Source: CAWHMN01 sp051001135 (GTDB lineage Bacteria; Acidobacteriota; Terriglobia; Terriglobales; Acidobacteriaceae). Taken from it: DNA of 64,000 bases. The DNA lies in contig JBPCNO010000048.1 of assembly GCA_051001135.1 (NCBI GenBank), forward strand, positions 22,515-86,514, written 5' to 3'. Shown here piece by piece: positions 1 to 8,305 of this stretch. Position numbers and translations under genes: made by a program. Position 1 is the stretch's first letter. Each line of letters begins with the position of its first letter. Under the pieces are notes generated by a model. It saw only the letters and a list, made by a program, of their open reading frames with translations, was not told the DNA's origin and made no database searches.

Positions 1-340
1 TAATCACCAGCTCTTTCCGCTGGCCCTCCTGGAGCGTCGGTCCGGTGGCGGTGTGCGGCTTACCCATCGCGTCGGTGAATGAGATCTTGACCGGCCCGCT
101 GCCGATGACCTTGGGCAGGTAGTTAAAATCTGCGCCGCTCGCCAGAAAATCCTGTCCGAAACTAGCGCTTGGATAGTCCACTTCCAGTTGATGGACATCC
201 GGTCCCTGGTTGCGAATGGTAATTTCGAAGGCTTTCAGCGGGTGGCCAGGGGCGGGCTTTGCGTGGCATCCGGCCAGCGCCAGAGCGGCCGCCGCGGCGA
301 AGAGGCATGGCATTGCGCGATACCGGCGCTCTCGTTTCAT
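1..340 (-). CDS. Putative secreted lipoprotein (3' end outside window)
   Basis: Reading the minus strand from an ATG at 340 gives a frame open to the window edge, so the C-terminus is missing. Residues 1-25 form a lipoprotein signal: a basic start (KRERR), a hydrophobic Ala/Leu stretch and a lipobox ending LAGC with Cys25. The mature part begins HAKPAP and continues as a beta-rich domain with no catalytic motif that I recognise (for example FEITIRNQGPD, then QLEVDYPSASFGQDF). A GGAG lies about 13 bases before the ATG, which is rather far. The gene is upstream of nothing else on its strand within the window, with the response regulator gene behind it. The lipoprotein call is seen in the sequence; the function is unknown. 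Confidence 0.7.
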   Translation of the reverse strand, partial: MKRERRYRAMPCLFAAAAALALAGCHAKPAPGHPLKAFEITIRNQGPDVHQLEVDYPSASFGQDFLASGADFNYLPKVIGSGPVKISFTDAMGKPHTATGPTLQEGQRKELVI

Positions 341-377
341 AATGTGGCTACCGCTCCTTCATCAGGTGGGCTTGCGC

Positions 378-1193
378 TCATAATGTCGGCTTTCGCTCTA
401 GAATGCGCGCGGTCAGTACCACGCCCGTCTGGTTGTTGTGCAGGGTGATAGGAAAGGCGAGCACGTTCCAGACCCATTCCTCGCCCTTCTTCGGCAGGTT
501 CAGCAGCCCGCGAAAGGTGCGATCGATGTAGGTCTCGCGTTGCACCGCGACGGTGCGCAGGATGTCGCGCCAGTCGGTGGCAAGTTCAGGCATCTCGACA
601 AACATGTTCTTGCCGACAAACCAGTCGCGCGGCTGTTCGAGCAGTCGCGCGCAGGTCTCATTCACGTCCTGCCAGTTGCCGTTCGCGTCCAATATCTCGA
701 TGGCGACCCCATCGCCCATAGCCATATTGATGCGGGAGTAGAAGAAGTCGCGCGCGTCCACCACCACCGGCTTGCCGCGCCGCTTGGCCTCGAAGGAACG
801 CAGCGCGCTGACCAGATCATCGATCGAGCTATAGCCTTTGAGCAGGTGCATGTCCTCGACGCCGCCAAACCGCCGCTCCAGGGTCGCGGAAAGAATGATG
901 ATCGGCACCTCCGGACGACGCTCGCGCAGTTCCGCGGCGACGTCTGTTCCAAAGCGACCCGCCCCCAGATGGTAATCGAGCACGGCGATATCGATGTCGT
1001 CCAGGTGCTTCTCCGCCTCGTCCACGGAATCGGCGGTCTCCGTCAGGTAGCCATGCTTGCGCAGGATGGTTGAGCGAAGCAGCAGGTTATCCGGATGGTC
1101 GTCCAGGAGCAGGACGCGAATGGGAGGCGCCGGTGGCGACTCAAGGCCAAGTTCTGCCTGTTCCTCGGGGGTGTTGCCTTCATTGTCCGACAT
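378..1193 (-). CDS. Response regulator: receiver (REC) domain plus PAS-like domain
   Basis: The frame is open further upstream, but the ATG at 1193 has a clean TAAGGAG ribosome site six bases ahead, giving 271 residues. Residues 25-140 form a CheY-like receiver: acidic pair Asp31-Asp32 in LLLDDHP, phospho-acceptor Asp73 in VLDYHLG, the switch Ser/Thr in ILSAT, and Lys119 in LLKG. Residues 150-270 look like a PAS sensor fold (AIEILDANGNWQDVNETC, then a core ending in TGVVLTARIL). There is no DNA-binding helix-turn-helix or kinase domain, so it probably acts through protein contacts in a phosphorelay or is itself ligand-sensing. No partner histidine kinase is adjacent. It lies 50 bases behind lpxD on the same strand and may be co-transcribed. 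Confidence 0.85.
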   Translation of the reverse strand: MSDNEGNTPEEQAELGLESPPAPPIRVLLLDDHPDNLLLRSTILRKHGYLTETADSVDEAEKHLDDIDIAVLDYHLGAGRFGTDVAAELRERRPEVPIIILSATLERRFGGVEDMHLLKGYSSIDDLVSALRSFEAKRRGKPVVVDARDFFYSRINMAMGDGVAIEILDANGNWQDVNETCARLLEQPRDWFVGKNMFVEMPELATDWRDILRTVAVQRETYIDRTFRGLLNLPKKGEEWVWNVLAFPITLHNNQTGVVLTARILERKPTL

Positions 1194-1243
1194 GAACTCC
1201 TTACGATGCGGGATCAACCAGTTACGCTGCAAAGGCGACGCGG

Positions 1244-2314
1244 CTAAGCTTGATCCTTGGGCGGGATGGGGGAGGACGGCACGGCGAAGGAAGACCCGGT
1301 GGAGGAAGACCCGGCGGAGGGCGGGACTGCTCGCCCGAGCCGCTTGATCAGCTCCGGCAGCCGCGCGAAAGCAGCCGATGCGCGGAGCCACTGCCGATTG
1401 TCGACTGCCGGGTAGCCGCTCACGATCTTGCCCGCGGCGACATCATTGGGAATGCCGGACTGCGCGGTCGCAATCACACCATCGCCAATGCGGCAGTGCC
1501 CGGCCACGCCTACCTGCCCGGCCAGCACCACCTGTCTCCCAATCTCGGTTGAGCCGGCGAGCCCTACCTGAGCGCATAGTAGCGTGTTTTCGCCGACGCT
1601 TGAGCCATGCCCCACCTGCACCAGGTTATCGATCTTCACACCGCGGGCGATGGTGGTCGCCCCGATGCTGGCCCGGTCGATGCAGGCGTTGGCCTGGATC
1701 TCGACCTCGTCGCCGACGATGACCGGGCCGGACTGGCTGATCTTGTGCCAGGAGCCGTCGTCCTCCTTCGCGAAGCCGAAGCCGTCCGCGCCGACGATCG
1801 CGCCATTTTGCAGCACCACCTGGTCGCCCATCCGGCAGCCCTCCCGGACCACGGCGTGGGCATGCGCAAAGAAGTCGCGGCCGATGATGACATCGGGATA
1901 GATGACCACGTGGGGCAGGATGGTGGCGTTGGCTCCGATCTCGACTCCAGCCTGGATCACGGCATAGGGCCCGACGTGGGCGTTTTCGCCCAGCCTCGCG
2001 CTAGGGTGGATGACGGCGGTGGGATGGACGCCGGGTGGATACGATGGCGCCTCGTAAAAGATCTCGATCGCCCGCGCGAAGGCGAGATACGGATTCCGGA
2101 TGCGCAGGGTGGCGGTCTGTATCTCGGGGAAATCTTCAGCTACCAGCACGGCGGCGGCGCGCGTGGTGCGGGCGGCGCCGGCATATTTTGGGTTGGCGAC
2201 GAAGGTAAGCTGCCCCGGTCCTGCCTCTTCTATTCCGGCCACTCCAGTGATCGCAAGCGCACCGTCACCGTGGCACGCGGCGCCGAGAAGCCGGGCGAGT
2301 TCACGCAGATGCAT
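1244..2314 (-). CDS. lpxD: UDP-3-O-(3-hydroxyacyl)glucosamine N-acyltransferase
   Basis: LpxD adds the second, N-linked 3-hydroxyacyl chain to UDP-glucosamine in cytoplasmic lipid A synthesis. Residues 1-100 match the family uridine-binding domain (HGDGALAITGV, then TFVANPKYA). The middle is a left-handed beta-helix of hexapeptide repeats (for example IGANATILPHVVI). The catalytic His is in LVQVGHGSSVG. I chose the ATG at 2314 because it aligns with the usual family start; a TTG at 2371 would add 19 residues and overlap the upstream gene. The C-terminus carries an extra Ser/Pro-rich tail of about 25 residues encoded by an imperfect direct repeat (GAAGACCCGGTGGAG and a copy near 1287-1320), unlike ordinary LpxD ends. 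Presence of lpxD implies an LPS outer membrane. Confidence 0.92.
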   Translation of the reverse strand: MHLRELARLLGAACHGDGALAITGVAGIEEAGPGQLTFVANPKYAGAARTTRAAAVLVAEDFPEIQTATLRIRNPYLAFARAIEIFYEAPSYPPGVHPTAVIHPSARLGENAHVGPYAVIQAGVEIGANATILPHVVIYPDVIIGRDFFAHAHAVVREGCRMGDQVVLQNGAIVGADGFGFAKEDDGSWHKISQSGPVIVGDEVEIQANACIDRASIGATTIARGVKIDNLVQVGHGSSVGENTLLCAQVGLAGSTEIGRQVVLAGQVGVAGHCRIGDGVIATAQSGIPNDVAAGKIVSGYPAVDNRQWLRASAAFARLPELIKRLGRAVPPSAGSSSTGSSFAVPSSPIPPKDQA

Positions 2315-2345
2315 ACCGGGGATTGTATCGGAAGCGATCGCAGGG

Positions 2346-2867
2346 TCAGTTTTCGGAGCCAGTGCGGTCAAAGAGCGATTGCTGCGGGCGGAGTGGTTCT
2401 CCCTGGGGCGGCTTGCGGCGTGCCGCCGCGATACTGCCGCCGATCACCGAAACTACTTCGAGCCCCGCGATGGACAGGCGGGGCAGGAAGATCCGCTGGG
2501 TATTCGAGCGGGTGTCCGGCGGAGTGAGGAAGAGTCCATCCGGATCGAGCAGGGTAGCGTCATTGGCGGCGACCCCTTCCAGCAACTCTCCATCCCGCAG
2601 ACGGAGTCGAAGCCATAGACCAGCCTGACGGGGGCGGCCGGAAAAACTAACATGGAGCAGGCGCTCCGGGTTCAGTGGCTCGCCGGAGTTGAAATCACGG
2701 ACGAAGCAGACCCACTTGGCATGCGCCAGGGAGATGGACTGGACCTTGCCCGCCAGATCCAGCATTTCGATGCTGGCCTCGCGCACGAAGCCAATGGGCT
2801 CCAGATAGCCCACGGCGCAAGTGCGGTCATGGAGACGAACGATAGCTTTCTTTCGGCTGGGCGGCAT
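2346..2867 (-). CDS. Conserved protein of unknown function upstream of lpxD
   Basis: This is a 173-residue protein from an ATG at 2867 (MPPSRKKAIVRL). The open frame continues upstream, but those residues do not look like part of the protein. It contains a compact N-terminal beta-rich domain (VGYLEPIGFVREASIEMLDLA, in two halves, then KWVCFVRDFN). A second part, PRQAGLWLRLRLRDGELLEGV, resembles PilZ-like or DUF6982-like small domains known from Acidobacteria; I cannot assign a family firmly. No signal peptide or membrane segment is visible. It ends 31 bases before the lpxD ATG on the same strand, so co-transcription with lpxD is likely. A role in the envelope is only inferred from that neighbour. 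Confidence 0.65.
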   Translation of the reverse strand: MPPSRKKAIVRLHDRTCAVGYLEPIGFVREASIEMLDLAGKVQSISLAHAKWVCFVRDFNSGEPLNPERLLHVSFSGRPRQAGLWLRLRLRDGELLEGVAANDATLLDPDGLFLTPPDTRSNTQRIFLPRLSIAGLEVVSVIGGSIAAARRKPPQGEPLRPQQSLFDRTGSEN

Positions 2868-3054
2868 GGCGTAATCTTGTGCCGGATTGTCGCATAACGA
2901 GAGGGCAACGCCACAGAAATAGTGCAGGACGGTAGCCAAGCACCTAACTATATGTTATTTTTGGCATTGCATTCTATCCTGTTGAGCCCCTAAGCCATTC
3001 AAGGTGAATGGTTTAGCATTCTTCCGGGGCGCGGAGCGAGTAACCAGCCACCAC

Positions 3055-5121
3055 ATGCCCGACTATATCTACTTGCTGGAAAACCGGCTCTCTCCCGCGC
3101 AAAGAAGCGCCCTACGCATCATTCGCGATGCCGCCCGCGAGGCTGGCATGACAGTCTTCCTGACCGGTGGCGCGATTCGCGACCTGACCAGCGGCCAACC
3201 GGTGCGCGATCTTGATGTATCGGTTCAAGGAAACGCGCTTGCATTGAAGAAACCATTGGTTCATGCGGGGGCCACCTTTTGGGGTGAACACACTCCGTCC
3301 CGCGTGCTCTTCTTCCGCTTTCCCGGCAGCGTCCGGGTGGAGCTCGCGAGCACCCGCAGCGATACCTTCCCCAAGCCGGGCAAGCCGGTCTATGAATGGG
3401 CGCCCATCATCGACGATCTCCGCCGGCGGGACTTTACCGCCAATGCGATGGCGGTTTCGCTGAACGATGGCTCCTACGGGTTGCTGATGGACCCGACCAA
3501 CGGGGTGGCGGACATTGAGATGCGCACACTCCGCCTGGTAAGCAACTACGGCTTCCTGGAAGACCCGGTCCGCCTCGTGCGTGCGGCAAGGCTGTCGGCG
3601 CGGCTGGGTTGGCAGATGGACGAGCGGACCAAGGCGCGTTTCGACAATGCGCGGGAAGAGGGTGTGACCTCGGCTATTCAAGAGTGGCAGCGAGGGTATG
3701 AGGTCCAGGAGATTGGGCACGAAGAGAACCCGCTCGAGACGCTGCGTGCACTCGAGGCCCAGGGCTGGATGAAAGAGCTCTTTCCCGCCTGGACTGCCGC
3801 CAAGGCGGACGTACAGGGGCTGGAGGAGATGCACGAGGTGCTGACCCGGCTGCAGATGCAGGGCATCTATCCGGACGCCTCGACTGCCGCGATGGAACTG
3901 CTCACGGCCAAAATGTCTCCCAAGGACCGGCAAGCGTTGAAGAAATATTTTGTGCGACCGGGGTTTGTGGCGGAGTGGGAGCGTTTGGATGCGGATGCGA
4001 CCGCCTTTGGACAGCAGCTCACGGGCAGGGAGGCCGCTGCGCCATCGGCCGCGTGGAAGCTCTTCATGCGCTCCAAACCGGAGGCCGTGCTGTGGCTGGG
4101 ACTGACCGGCAAGGGCGCGGCGATTCAGAACAAGTTCAAGAATTTTTTTAATGTCTGGCCGGAGGCGAAGCAGAGAGTGCCGGCGGCGCTAATGCTCGAA
4201 ATGCGGATTACGCCGGAGCTGGAGCGGTATCCCGAACTGATCGAGAAGCTCTTTTACCAGACTTTGGACAACAAGCTGGAAACCGAAGAGCAGATGCGGG
4301 CCTTTCTCGAGCCGTACTCCCCGCCGGCCCCTCCGCCTCCAGTCACGGTGCGCAGACCACGCGCCGCGAAGAAAACGAGCGAGAAGAAGGGCGATAAGCG
4401 CGCTGCCGCGAAAAAGGCGCCGCAGGCCGGAGAGGCCGTCCCCGAACTCGCAGCGACAGCCCCTGTCCCGGGCCAGATGGCGACACAAGCCGCCGGCGAG
4501 GCGCCGGCTTTGGTTAAGGAGCACGCGGGAGCGGTAGAAGCGGCCGTGTCGAAGACAACTGCTCACGCGCCGAAGGGATCGGCGCCCAAGGCGACTCAGG
4601 CTCCGGCGAAGGCTCAGGCTCCGGCAGCAAAACCCGTGACTCCGGCCAGGAGAGTCGTGCCGGAGCGGAAGGCAGCGCCTGTGGAGGTAAAGTCGCCCGT
4701 TCAGGCCGCCGCACGGTTGGCTGGAACACGCATCGGCGAGGTTGCGGCCACTTCCGGCAAGAAGCTCACGACACCGTCCCGTCCGGCGGGCAAGGCTGCT
4801 GCTACCCCGGCGAAAGCGGTCAAATCAGCGTCTGCCGCAAAGGCCAAACCTGCCGCGGCGAAGAAGGCCGAGGCCAAGATTCCCGCGGCCAAGACTCCCG
4901 CGAAGAAAGCGGCCTCAAAGGCCGGGGCTAAGGCTGCTCCGGCCAAGAAGGCGAAGCCCGCGCCGCGCCCGGTAGTGAAGAAGGGCGGCAAGGCCGCATC
5001 GAAGACGGTCGCAAAGCCAGTGAAGAAGGGCAAAGCGGCACCCGCCAAGAAGCACCCGGCCAAAGCAGCAGTCACGAGAAAGCCAGCGCCGAGAAAGCCG
5101 ACGCCGAAGAAGAAGCGCTGA
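3055..5121 (+). CDS. CCA-adding enzyme / poly(A) polymerase family nucleotidyltransferase with histone-H1-like C-terminal tail
   Basis: Residues 1-130 hold the class II nucleotidyltransferase head: VFLTGGAIRDL, then the catalytic Asp pair in VRDLDVSVQG. The RRDFTANAMAV motif and the EDPVRLVRAARLSARLG block are diagnostic of tRNA CCA-adding enzymes and bacterial poly(A) polymerases. Residues to about 420 are the helical neck/body. From about residue 425 the protein changes to a tail of roughly 260 residues made of Ala, Lys and Pro with repeated AAKK, PAKKA and KPAPRK units, like histone H1 or bacterial H1-like proteins. Such a tail is not part of the enzyme family core and may bind nucleic acid. 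I chose the ATG at 3055 (MPDYIYLLENRL); a GTG at 3004 would add 17 residues. tRNA-Ser lies 170 bases downstream on the opposite strand. Confidence 0.85.
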   Translation: MPDYIYLLENRLSPAQRSALRIIRDAAREAGMTVFLTGGAIRDLTSGQPVRDLDVSVQGNALALKKPLVHAGATFWGEHTPSRVLFFRFPGSVRVELASTRSDTFPKPGKPVYEWAPIIDDLRRRDFTANAMAVSLNDGSYGLLMDPTNGVADIEMRTLRLVSNYGFLEDPVRLVRAARLSARLGWQMDERTKARFDNAREEGVTSAIQEWQRGYEVQEIGHEENPLETLRALEAQGWMKELFPAWTAAKADVQGLEEMHEVLTRLQMQGIYPDASTAAMELLTAKMSPKDRQALKKYFVRPGFVAEWERLDADATAFGQQLTGREAAAPSAAWKLFMRSKPEAVLWLGLTGKGAAIQNKFKNFFNVWPEAKQRVPAALMLEMRITPELERYPELIEKLFYQTLDNKLETEEQMRAFLEPYSPPAPPPPVTVRRPRAAKKTSEKKGDKRAAAKKAPQAGEAVPELAATAPVPGQMATQAAGEAPALVKEHAGAVEAAVSKTTAHAPKGSAPKATQAPAKAQAPAAKPVTPARRVVPERKAAPVEVKSPVQAAARLAGTRIGEVAATSGKKLTTPSRPAGKAAATPAKAVKSASAAKAKPAAAKKAEAKIPAAKTPAKKAASKAGAKAAPAKKAKPAPRPVVKKGGKAASKTVAKPVKKGKAAPAKKHPAKAAVTRKPAPRKPTPKKKR

Positions 5122-5293
5122 AGCGTCCGGCGAGGCCGACGAGTTTCGCCATCGGGATCTCGTGTGAGATCTGCGCCGACGGGCTGGGCCGACGATCTGG
5201 GCCGACGACGCGCGCAGCGATCACCCGCGTTCTTTGACCGCTGTTTAGGGCCGTCGTTTCGCTGTGGCTGGATAGAACGGTTGTCGAAGTGAA

Positions 5294-5385
5294 TGGCGGA
5301 GAGGGAGGGATTCGAACCCCCGATACCCGTAAAGGTATGCCTGATTTCGAGTCAGGTGCATTCAACCGGGCTCTGCCACCTCTCC
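5294..5385 (-). tRNA. tRNA-Ser(CGA)
   Basis: On the minus strand the RNA starts GGAGAGG at 5385 and the 3' acceptor strand CCTCTCC pairs with it perfectly, followed by discriminator G and an encoded CCA (5294-5296). The anticodon stem-loop reads CTGA-CTCGAAA-TCAG, giving anticodon CGA (serine, UCG codons). A long variable arm with a stem around TACCTTTACGGGTA and the T loop GGTTCGAATCC make it a type II tRNA, as expected for serine. Length is 92 bases including CCA. Confidence 0.96.
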
Positions 5386-5496
5386 GTGTTTAGAATCAAC
5401 TACTTGCGGCAGATCCTCATTGTATCATTTGGCCACTATGGCGTGACAGATGACATACATGGCACGAGCGCTTCTTGTTCGTGTAGACCGGGCAAA

Positions 5497-5536
5497 GCGG
5501 CCCATCAATAGAAGAACGGGCCGGAGAATGGGCCGC
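5497..5536 (-). terminator. Inverted repeat after the PBP4-type gene
   Basis: GCGGCCCAT (5497-5505) and ATGGGCCGC (5528-5536) form a perfect 9-bp inverted repeat with a 22-base loop, just beyond the stop codon at 5559. There is no clear T run, so a role as a terminator or mRNA 3' stabiliser is only a guess. Confidence 0.3.
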
Positions 5537-5558
5537 CACCGCTAAGTCGGTCTTTCGC

Positions 5559-7253
5559 TTAGTTATCGCGCCACAGCATGGCTGAGATGGTCGCCTGATC
5601 CTGAAAGATCTGGATCAGCCCATTCACGTCCGCGACGGGAACCTCGTTGACGACCAGTTGGTAGACGAGACGCCTTCCGCTCTTGGCCGTGATGTAGCCT
5701 CCGTAAGCCTGCCCCTTGACCAGGAGGCCGGACGCGGAGCCTGCCACATAGCTTCCAGGTTTGGCGTGGACCGATCCCTTAGCGCCTGCCAATGTGGGGT
5801 CGGATTCAAAGTCCGTGAATGAAGCCAACGAGCCATCGATGCCGAGGTTCGGCAGGGCGCTAAAGAATTGCGGGAAGACCCGGCGGGTGGACATATCCCG
5901 GAGCATGTGCGTGACCGCACCATTGGTCGCGGTGGTTGGTCCCCCGCCGCTTCCATCCACGAAGAAGTACTCGGAATCGTCGATTCCATAGTTGCAGGCA
6001 AGGTCGCGTTTTTCTGCCTTGAGCGCGGCGGGCAGGTTGTCTACACCCTTGGTGAGACCGAACAGGAGGAGGCTGGTGTCGGCGCCGATGTTATAGCTGA
6101 CTTTCAGTACGAGTTTGGCGTCCTCGGAGTAGGGCATCCCCTTGAGCTCAGCTACGCGCGTGCGACGGGTGTAATCGTCCTTGTCCGGCAGGAGGCTGGT
6201 TGGGTTTTCGGCAACCAGCGGCGCCTCCACCTTGACCCCCGCCGCCTTGAGCTGTTCGATAAACACGGTGCGCGCGTAATTCGAGGGCTGCACGATCCTG
6301 AATGTCTGGATGAGGGGGAACTTGTTGGTCAGCGGCGGCGCGAAGTCGACAGGAAGGTTCCCGGCGATGGCAACAGTGCAGTCCGGCCGTCCGATGCAGG
6401 TTGGAAGGGGCGGATCAGGATCAAGTTTCAGCGTGTAGTCCGATTTGGCGCGGCTCGTGACCAGATCGTTGTCCACCTCCAGCGCCTCGGAATGGGGACG
6501 ATACTCAACGGACGCCCGCTCTCCTGCGCGTGTCGGATTGATCGTCAGATCGACGACATCGTCATTGACGAAGATCGGCCGGACATTGAACTCGCCGCGG
6601 AAGAAAAAGGGCTGGAAGAGTCTGTCGTCGATGATGACGTCGCCGGTTATCTTTTTTATCTTCGCGGCGGCGACCTGGCGCGCTAGGGCGATGTATCCCG
6701 CCAGTGGATTGGGCGCGGTGAGTTCGGAGTTGCCGAGCGAGTCGGACTCATTATGGTCGTAATTGGTGAACGCGATGGTACCGTCGGGCTTGGTTCTGCC
6801 GCCCATGGTCAGATCGCCGGACGCGACCAGAACGAGATCGCCATGCAACACACCTTCCTTATCAACGTCGCCTACGCGGTAGACCGGAGTGTCATAGCGA
6901 TGCTGGGGCCCCACTTCATTCAGGAGCTCCCCGATGGTGAAGACCTTCCGGACAGAGCCGATGAAGAACTGATGATGAGGTTGGAGGTCGATGAGTTCCC
7001 GGCCGGACTCGAGGTCAAGAACACGCAGTCCCCATATCGCATTCTTGTAAGCAGGTTTGTCGAATATCTTGCGAATGTCAGCGGGGACCTTCGCGGAATC
7101 AGTTCGATCGTTCTGCGCCTTAGCCGGCTGAACTGCGTAGACAAGGGAGACGAACGACACAGCGAGAACAAAGAAACGGCAGGCAAGCTTTTGCACGCGG
7201 GCCAACTTTTCTCGGGGGCGGACGGTTTGGGAAACCGTGTAGTGTTGCGCCAT
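5559..7253 (-). CDS. dacB: D-alanyl-D-alanine carboxypeptidase/endopeptidase, PBP4 (peptidase S13) family
   Basis: Cuts D-Ala-D-Ala or D,D-cross-links in periplasmic peptidoglycan. Starting at the ATG at 7253 (MAQHYTV), residues 20-46 form a signal peptide (hydrophobic FFVLAVSFVSLVYAV, then AKA-Q). The active-site tetrad SVRK is at about residues 100-103 in FIGSVRKVF. A later SYN triad (VSYNIGAD) fits the SxN motif. The third motif reads HAKPGSYVAG, so the usual KTG is KPG here. The frame is open 60 codons upstream, but that part lacks signal-peptide character; the start is uncertain (7253 or 7271). Length after this start is 564 residues, normal to slightly long for PBP4. It is divergent from the tetR-efflux operon. 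Confidence 0.82.
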   Translation of the reverse strand: MAQHYTVSQTVRPREKLARVQKLACRFFVLAVSFVSLVYAVQPAKAQNDRTDSAKVPADIRKIFDKPAYKNAIWGLRVLDLESGRELIDLQPHHQFFIGSVRKVFTIGELLNEVGPQHRYDTPVYRVGDVDKEGVLHGDLVLVASGDLTMGGRTKPDGTIAFTNYDHNESDSLGNSELTAPNPLAGYIALARQVAAAKIKKITGDVIIDDRLFQPFFFRGEFNVRPIFVNDDVVDLTINPTRAGERASVEYRPHSEALEVDNDLVTSRAKSDYTLKLDPDPPLPTCIGRPDCTVAIAGNLPVDFAPPLTNKFPLIQTFRIVQPSNYARTVFIEQLKAAGVKVEAPLVAENPTSLLPDKDDYTRRTRVAELKGMPYSEDAKLVLKVSYNIGADTSLLLFGLTKGVDNLPAALKAEKRDLACNYGIDDSEYFFVDGSGGGPTTATNGAVTHMLRDMSTRRVFPQFFSALPNLGIDGSLASFTDFESDPTLAGAKGSVHAKPGSYVAGSASGLLVKGQAYGGYITAKSGRRLVYQLVVNEVPVADVNGLIQIFQDQATISAMLWRDN

Positions 7254-7510
7254 CCTACAGCAATGCAGCATGGCGCGCAACCGCCGTTTCCGCGGGACCC
7301 CTGTGGTTTGTAAGGCGACGGTTACGTAGGGCGTGCCCTCTGTTGGTGCACACGCGCTTCTGCCGCAAGTGAGAAAGACATCAACTAGAACAACACAGTA
7401 TCTGGTCGTGGACTGGACCCTGGATTCTTGCATTCGCAGAGCCAGTTCCGATCAGACATCCCCGAAAGCTTGAGTGTTTATATAGTTTCCGAAGAGGGCG
7501 GCACTGACGT

Positions 7511-7551
7511 TTGCTCTCCGCTGTTTTGTTGTATATTTAACTAACCGGTTA
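7511..7551 (+). promoter_or_regulatory. Promoter and probable TetR operator ahead of the efflux operon
   Basis: A TTGCTC-like -35 (7511-7516) and TATATT -10 (7532-7537) are spaced 15 bases apart in an AT-rich island. Immediately downstream, TAACCGGTTA (7542-7551) is a perfect 10-bp palindrome four bases before the tetR ATG. Position and symmetry suggest an autoregulatory TetR binding site. No Shine-Dalgarno fits in this space, so the transcript may be nearly leaderless. Confidence 0.5.
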
Positions 7552-7555
7552 ATCA

Positions 7556-8305
7556 ATGCCCGCGCGAACCTCAAATCGAAACCGTCAGGATCGTGCCGAT
7601 CAGACGAGGGAGAAAATTCTTCGCGCAGCCATTCGGGAATTCAGCACGCATGGATTGGCGGGAGCGCGCACCGATGCGATCGCAGAGTCGGCGAAGGTCA
7701 ACAAAGCGCTGCTGTACTACTACTTCAAAAGCAAAAACGGCCTGTATACCGCGGCGCTTGAAGAGATTGCAGGGAAGGTCGTGGAGAACGCGCGGGCGGC
7801 GCTCGATCCCGGATTGAGCGCCGGCGAACGCCTGCTTCGATCGGCACTCAACCACTTCGACCGGATATGGACGCAACGCGAGTTCCAATCGCTGATGCAG
7901 CAGGAGATGGTGCGGTTCCGGCGGGGCGAAAACGCGGCCATGCCGCTCCTGGTCAAGACAGTCTTCAAGCCGCTGCTCGACAAGTTGCAGGAGACCGTGC
8001 AGGAAGGAATCCGGACGGGCGAACTATGCGAGATGGAGTGGCTGCAGGTGGTGTATTCCATGCTGGGCGCGAACGTCTTCTATTTCCTGAGCGGGCCGAT
8101 GATCCAGATCGCATTACGAATCAAGCCATTCGAGGTGGCGGCGATCAAGTCTCGCCGCAGGGCGGCGGTACAGTTCCTCGGCCTGGCGTTGTTCGCGGAC
8201 CGTGCTTATGGCGCGCGGTTGGCAGAGCGCGTTCTGGCACATATGCCCATGCCTGAGATCAAGAGCCCAAAAGTGCAGAGAGACGTTCGGAGGGAGAAGT
8301 CATGA
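7556..8305 (+). CDS. TetR/AcrR-family transcriptional regulator
   Basis: A 249-residue regulator. Residues 14-62 are the classic TetR helix-turn-helix: REKILRAAIREFSTHG, then GARTDAIAESAKVNKALLYYYFKSKNGLY (helices 2-3, with the conserved YYYF turn). The rest is a helical ligand/dimer domain of unknown specificity. Its stop overlaps the next gene start by ATGA, the first of three such overlaps in a four-gene operon, so it very probably controls the efflux genes behind it and itself through the palindrome at its start. The C-terminus ends in a short basic tail (QRDVRREKS). Confidence 0.93.
   Translation: MPARTSNRNRQDRADQTREKILRAAIREFSTHGLAGARTDAIAESAKVNKALLYYYFKSKNGLYTAALEEIAGKVVENARAALDPGLSAGERLLRSALNHFDRIWTQREFQSLMQQEMVRFRRGENAAMPLLVKTVFKPLLDKLQETVQEGIRTGELCEMEWLQVVYSMLGANVFYFLSGPMIQIALRIKPFEVAAIKSRRRAAVQFLGLALFADRAYGARLAERVLAHMPMPEIKSPKVQRDVRREKS

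Noticed and set aside
1607..2527. 306-codon plus-strand frame opposite lpxD
   Set aside because: Residue make-up follows the reverse pattern of lpxD hexapeptide repeats; no own motifs.
5122..5293. Gene between the nucleotidyltransferase and tRNA-Ser
   Set aside because: Only short frames without ribosome sites; the frame crossing the tRNA is a chance overlap.
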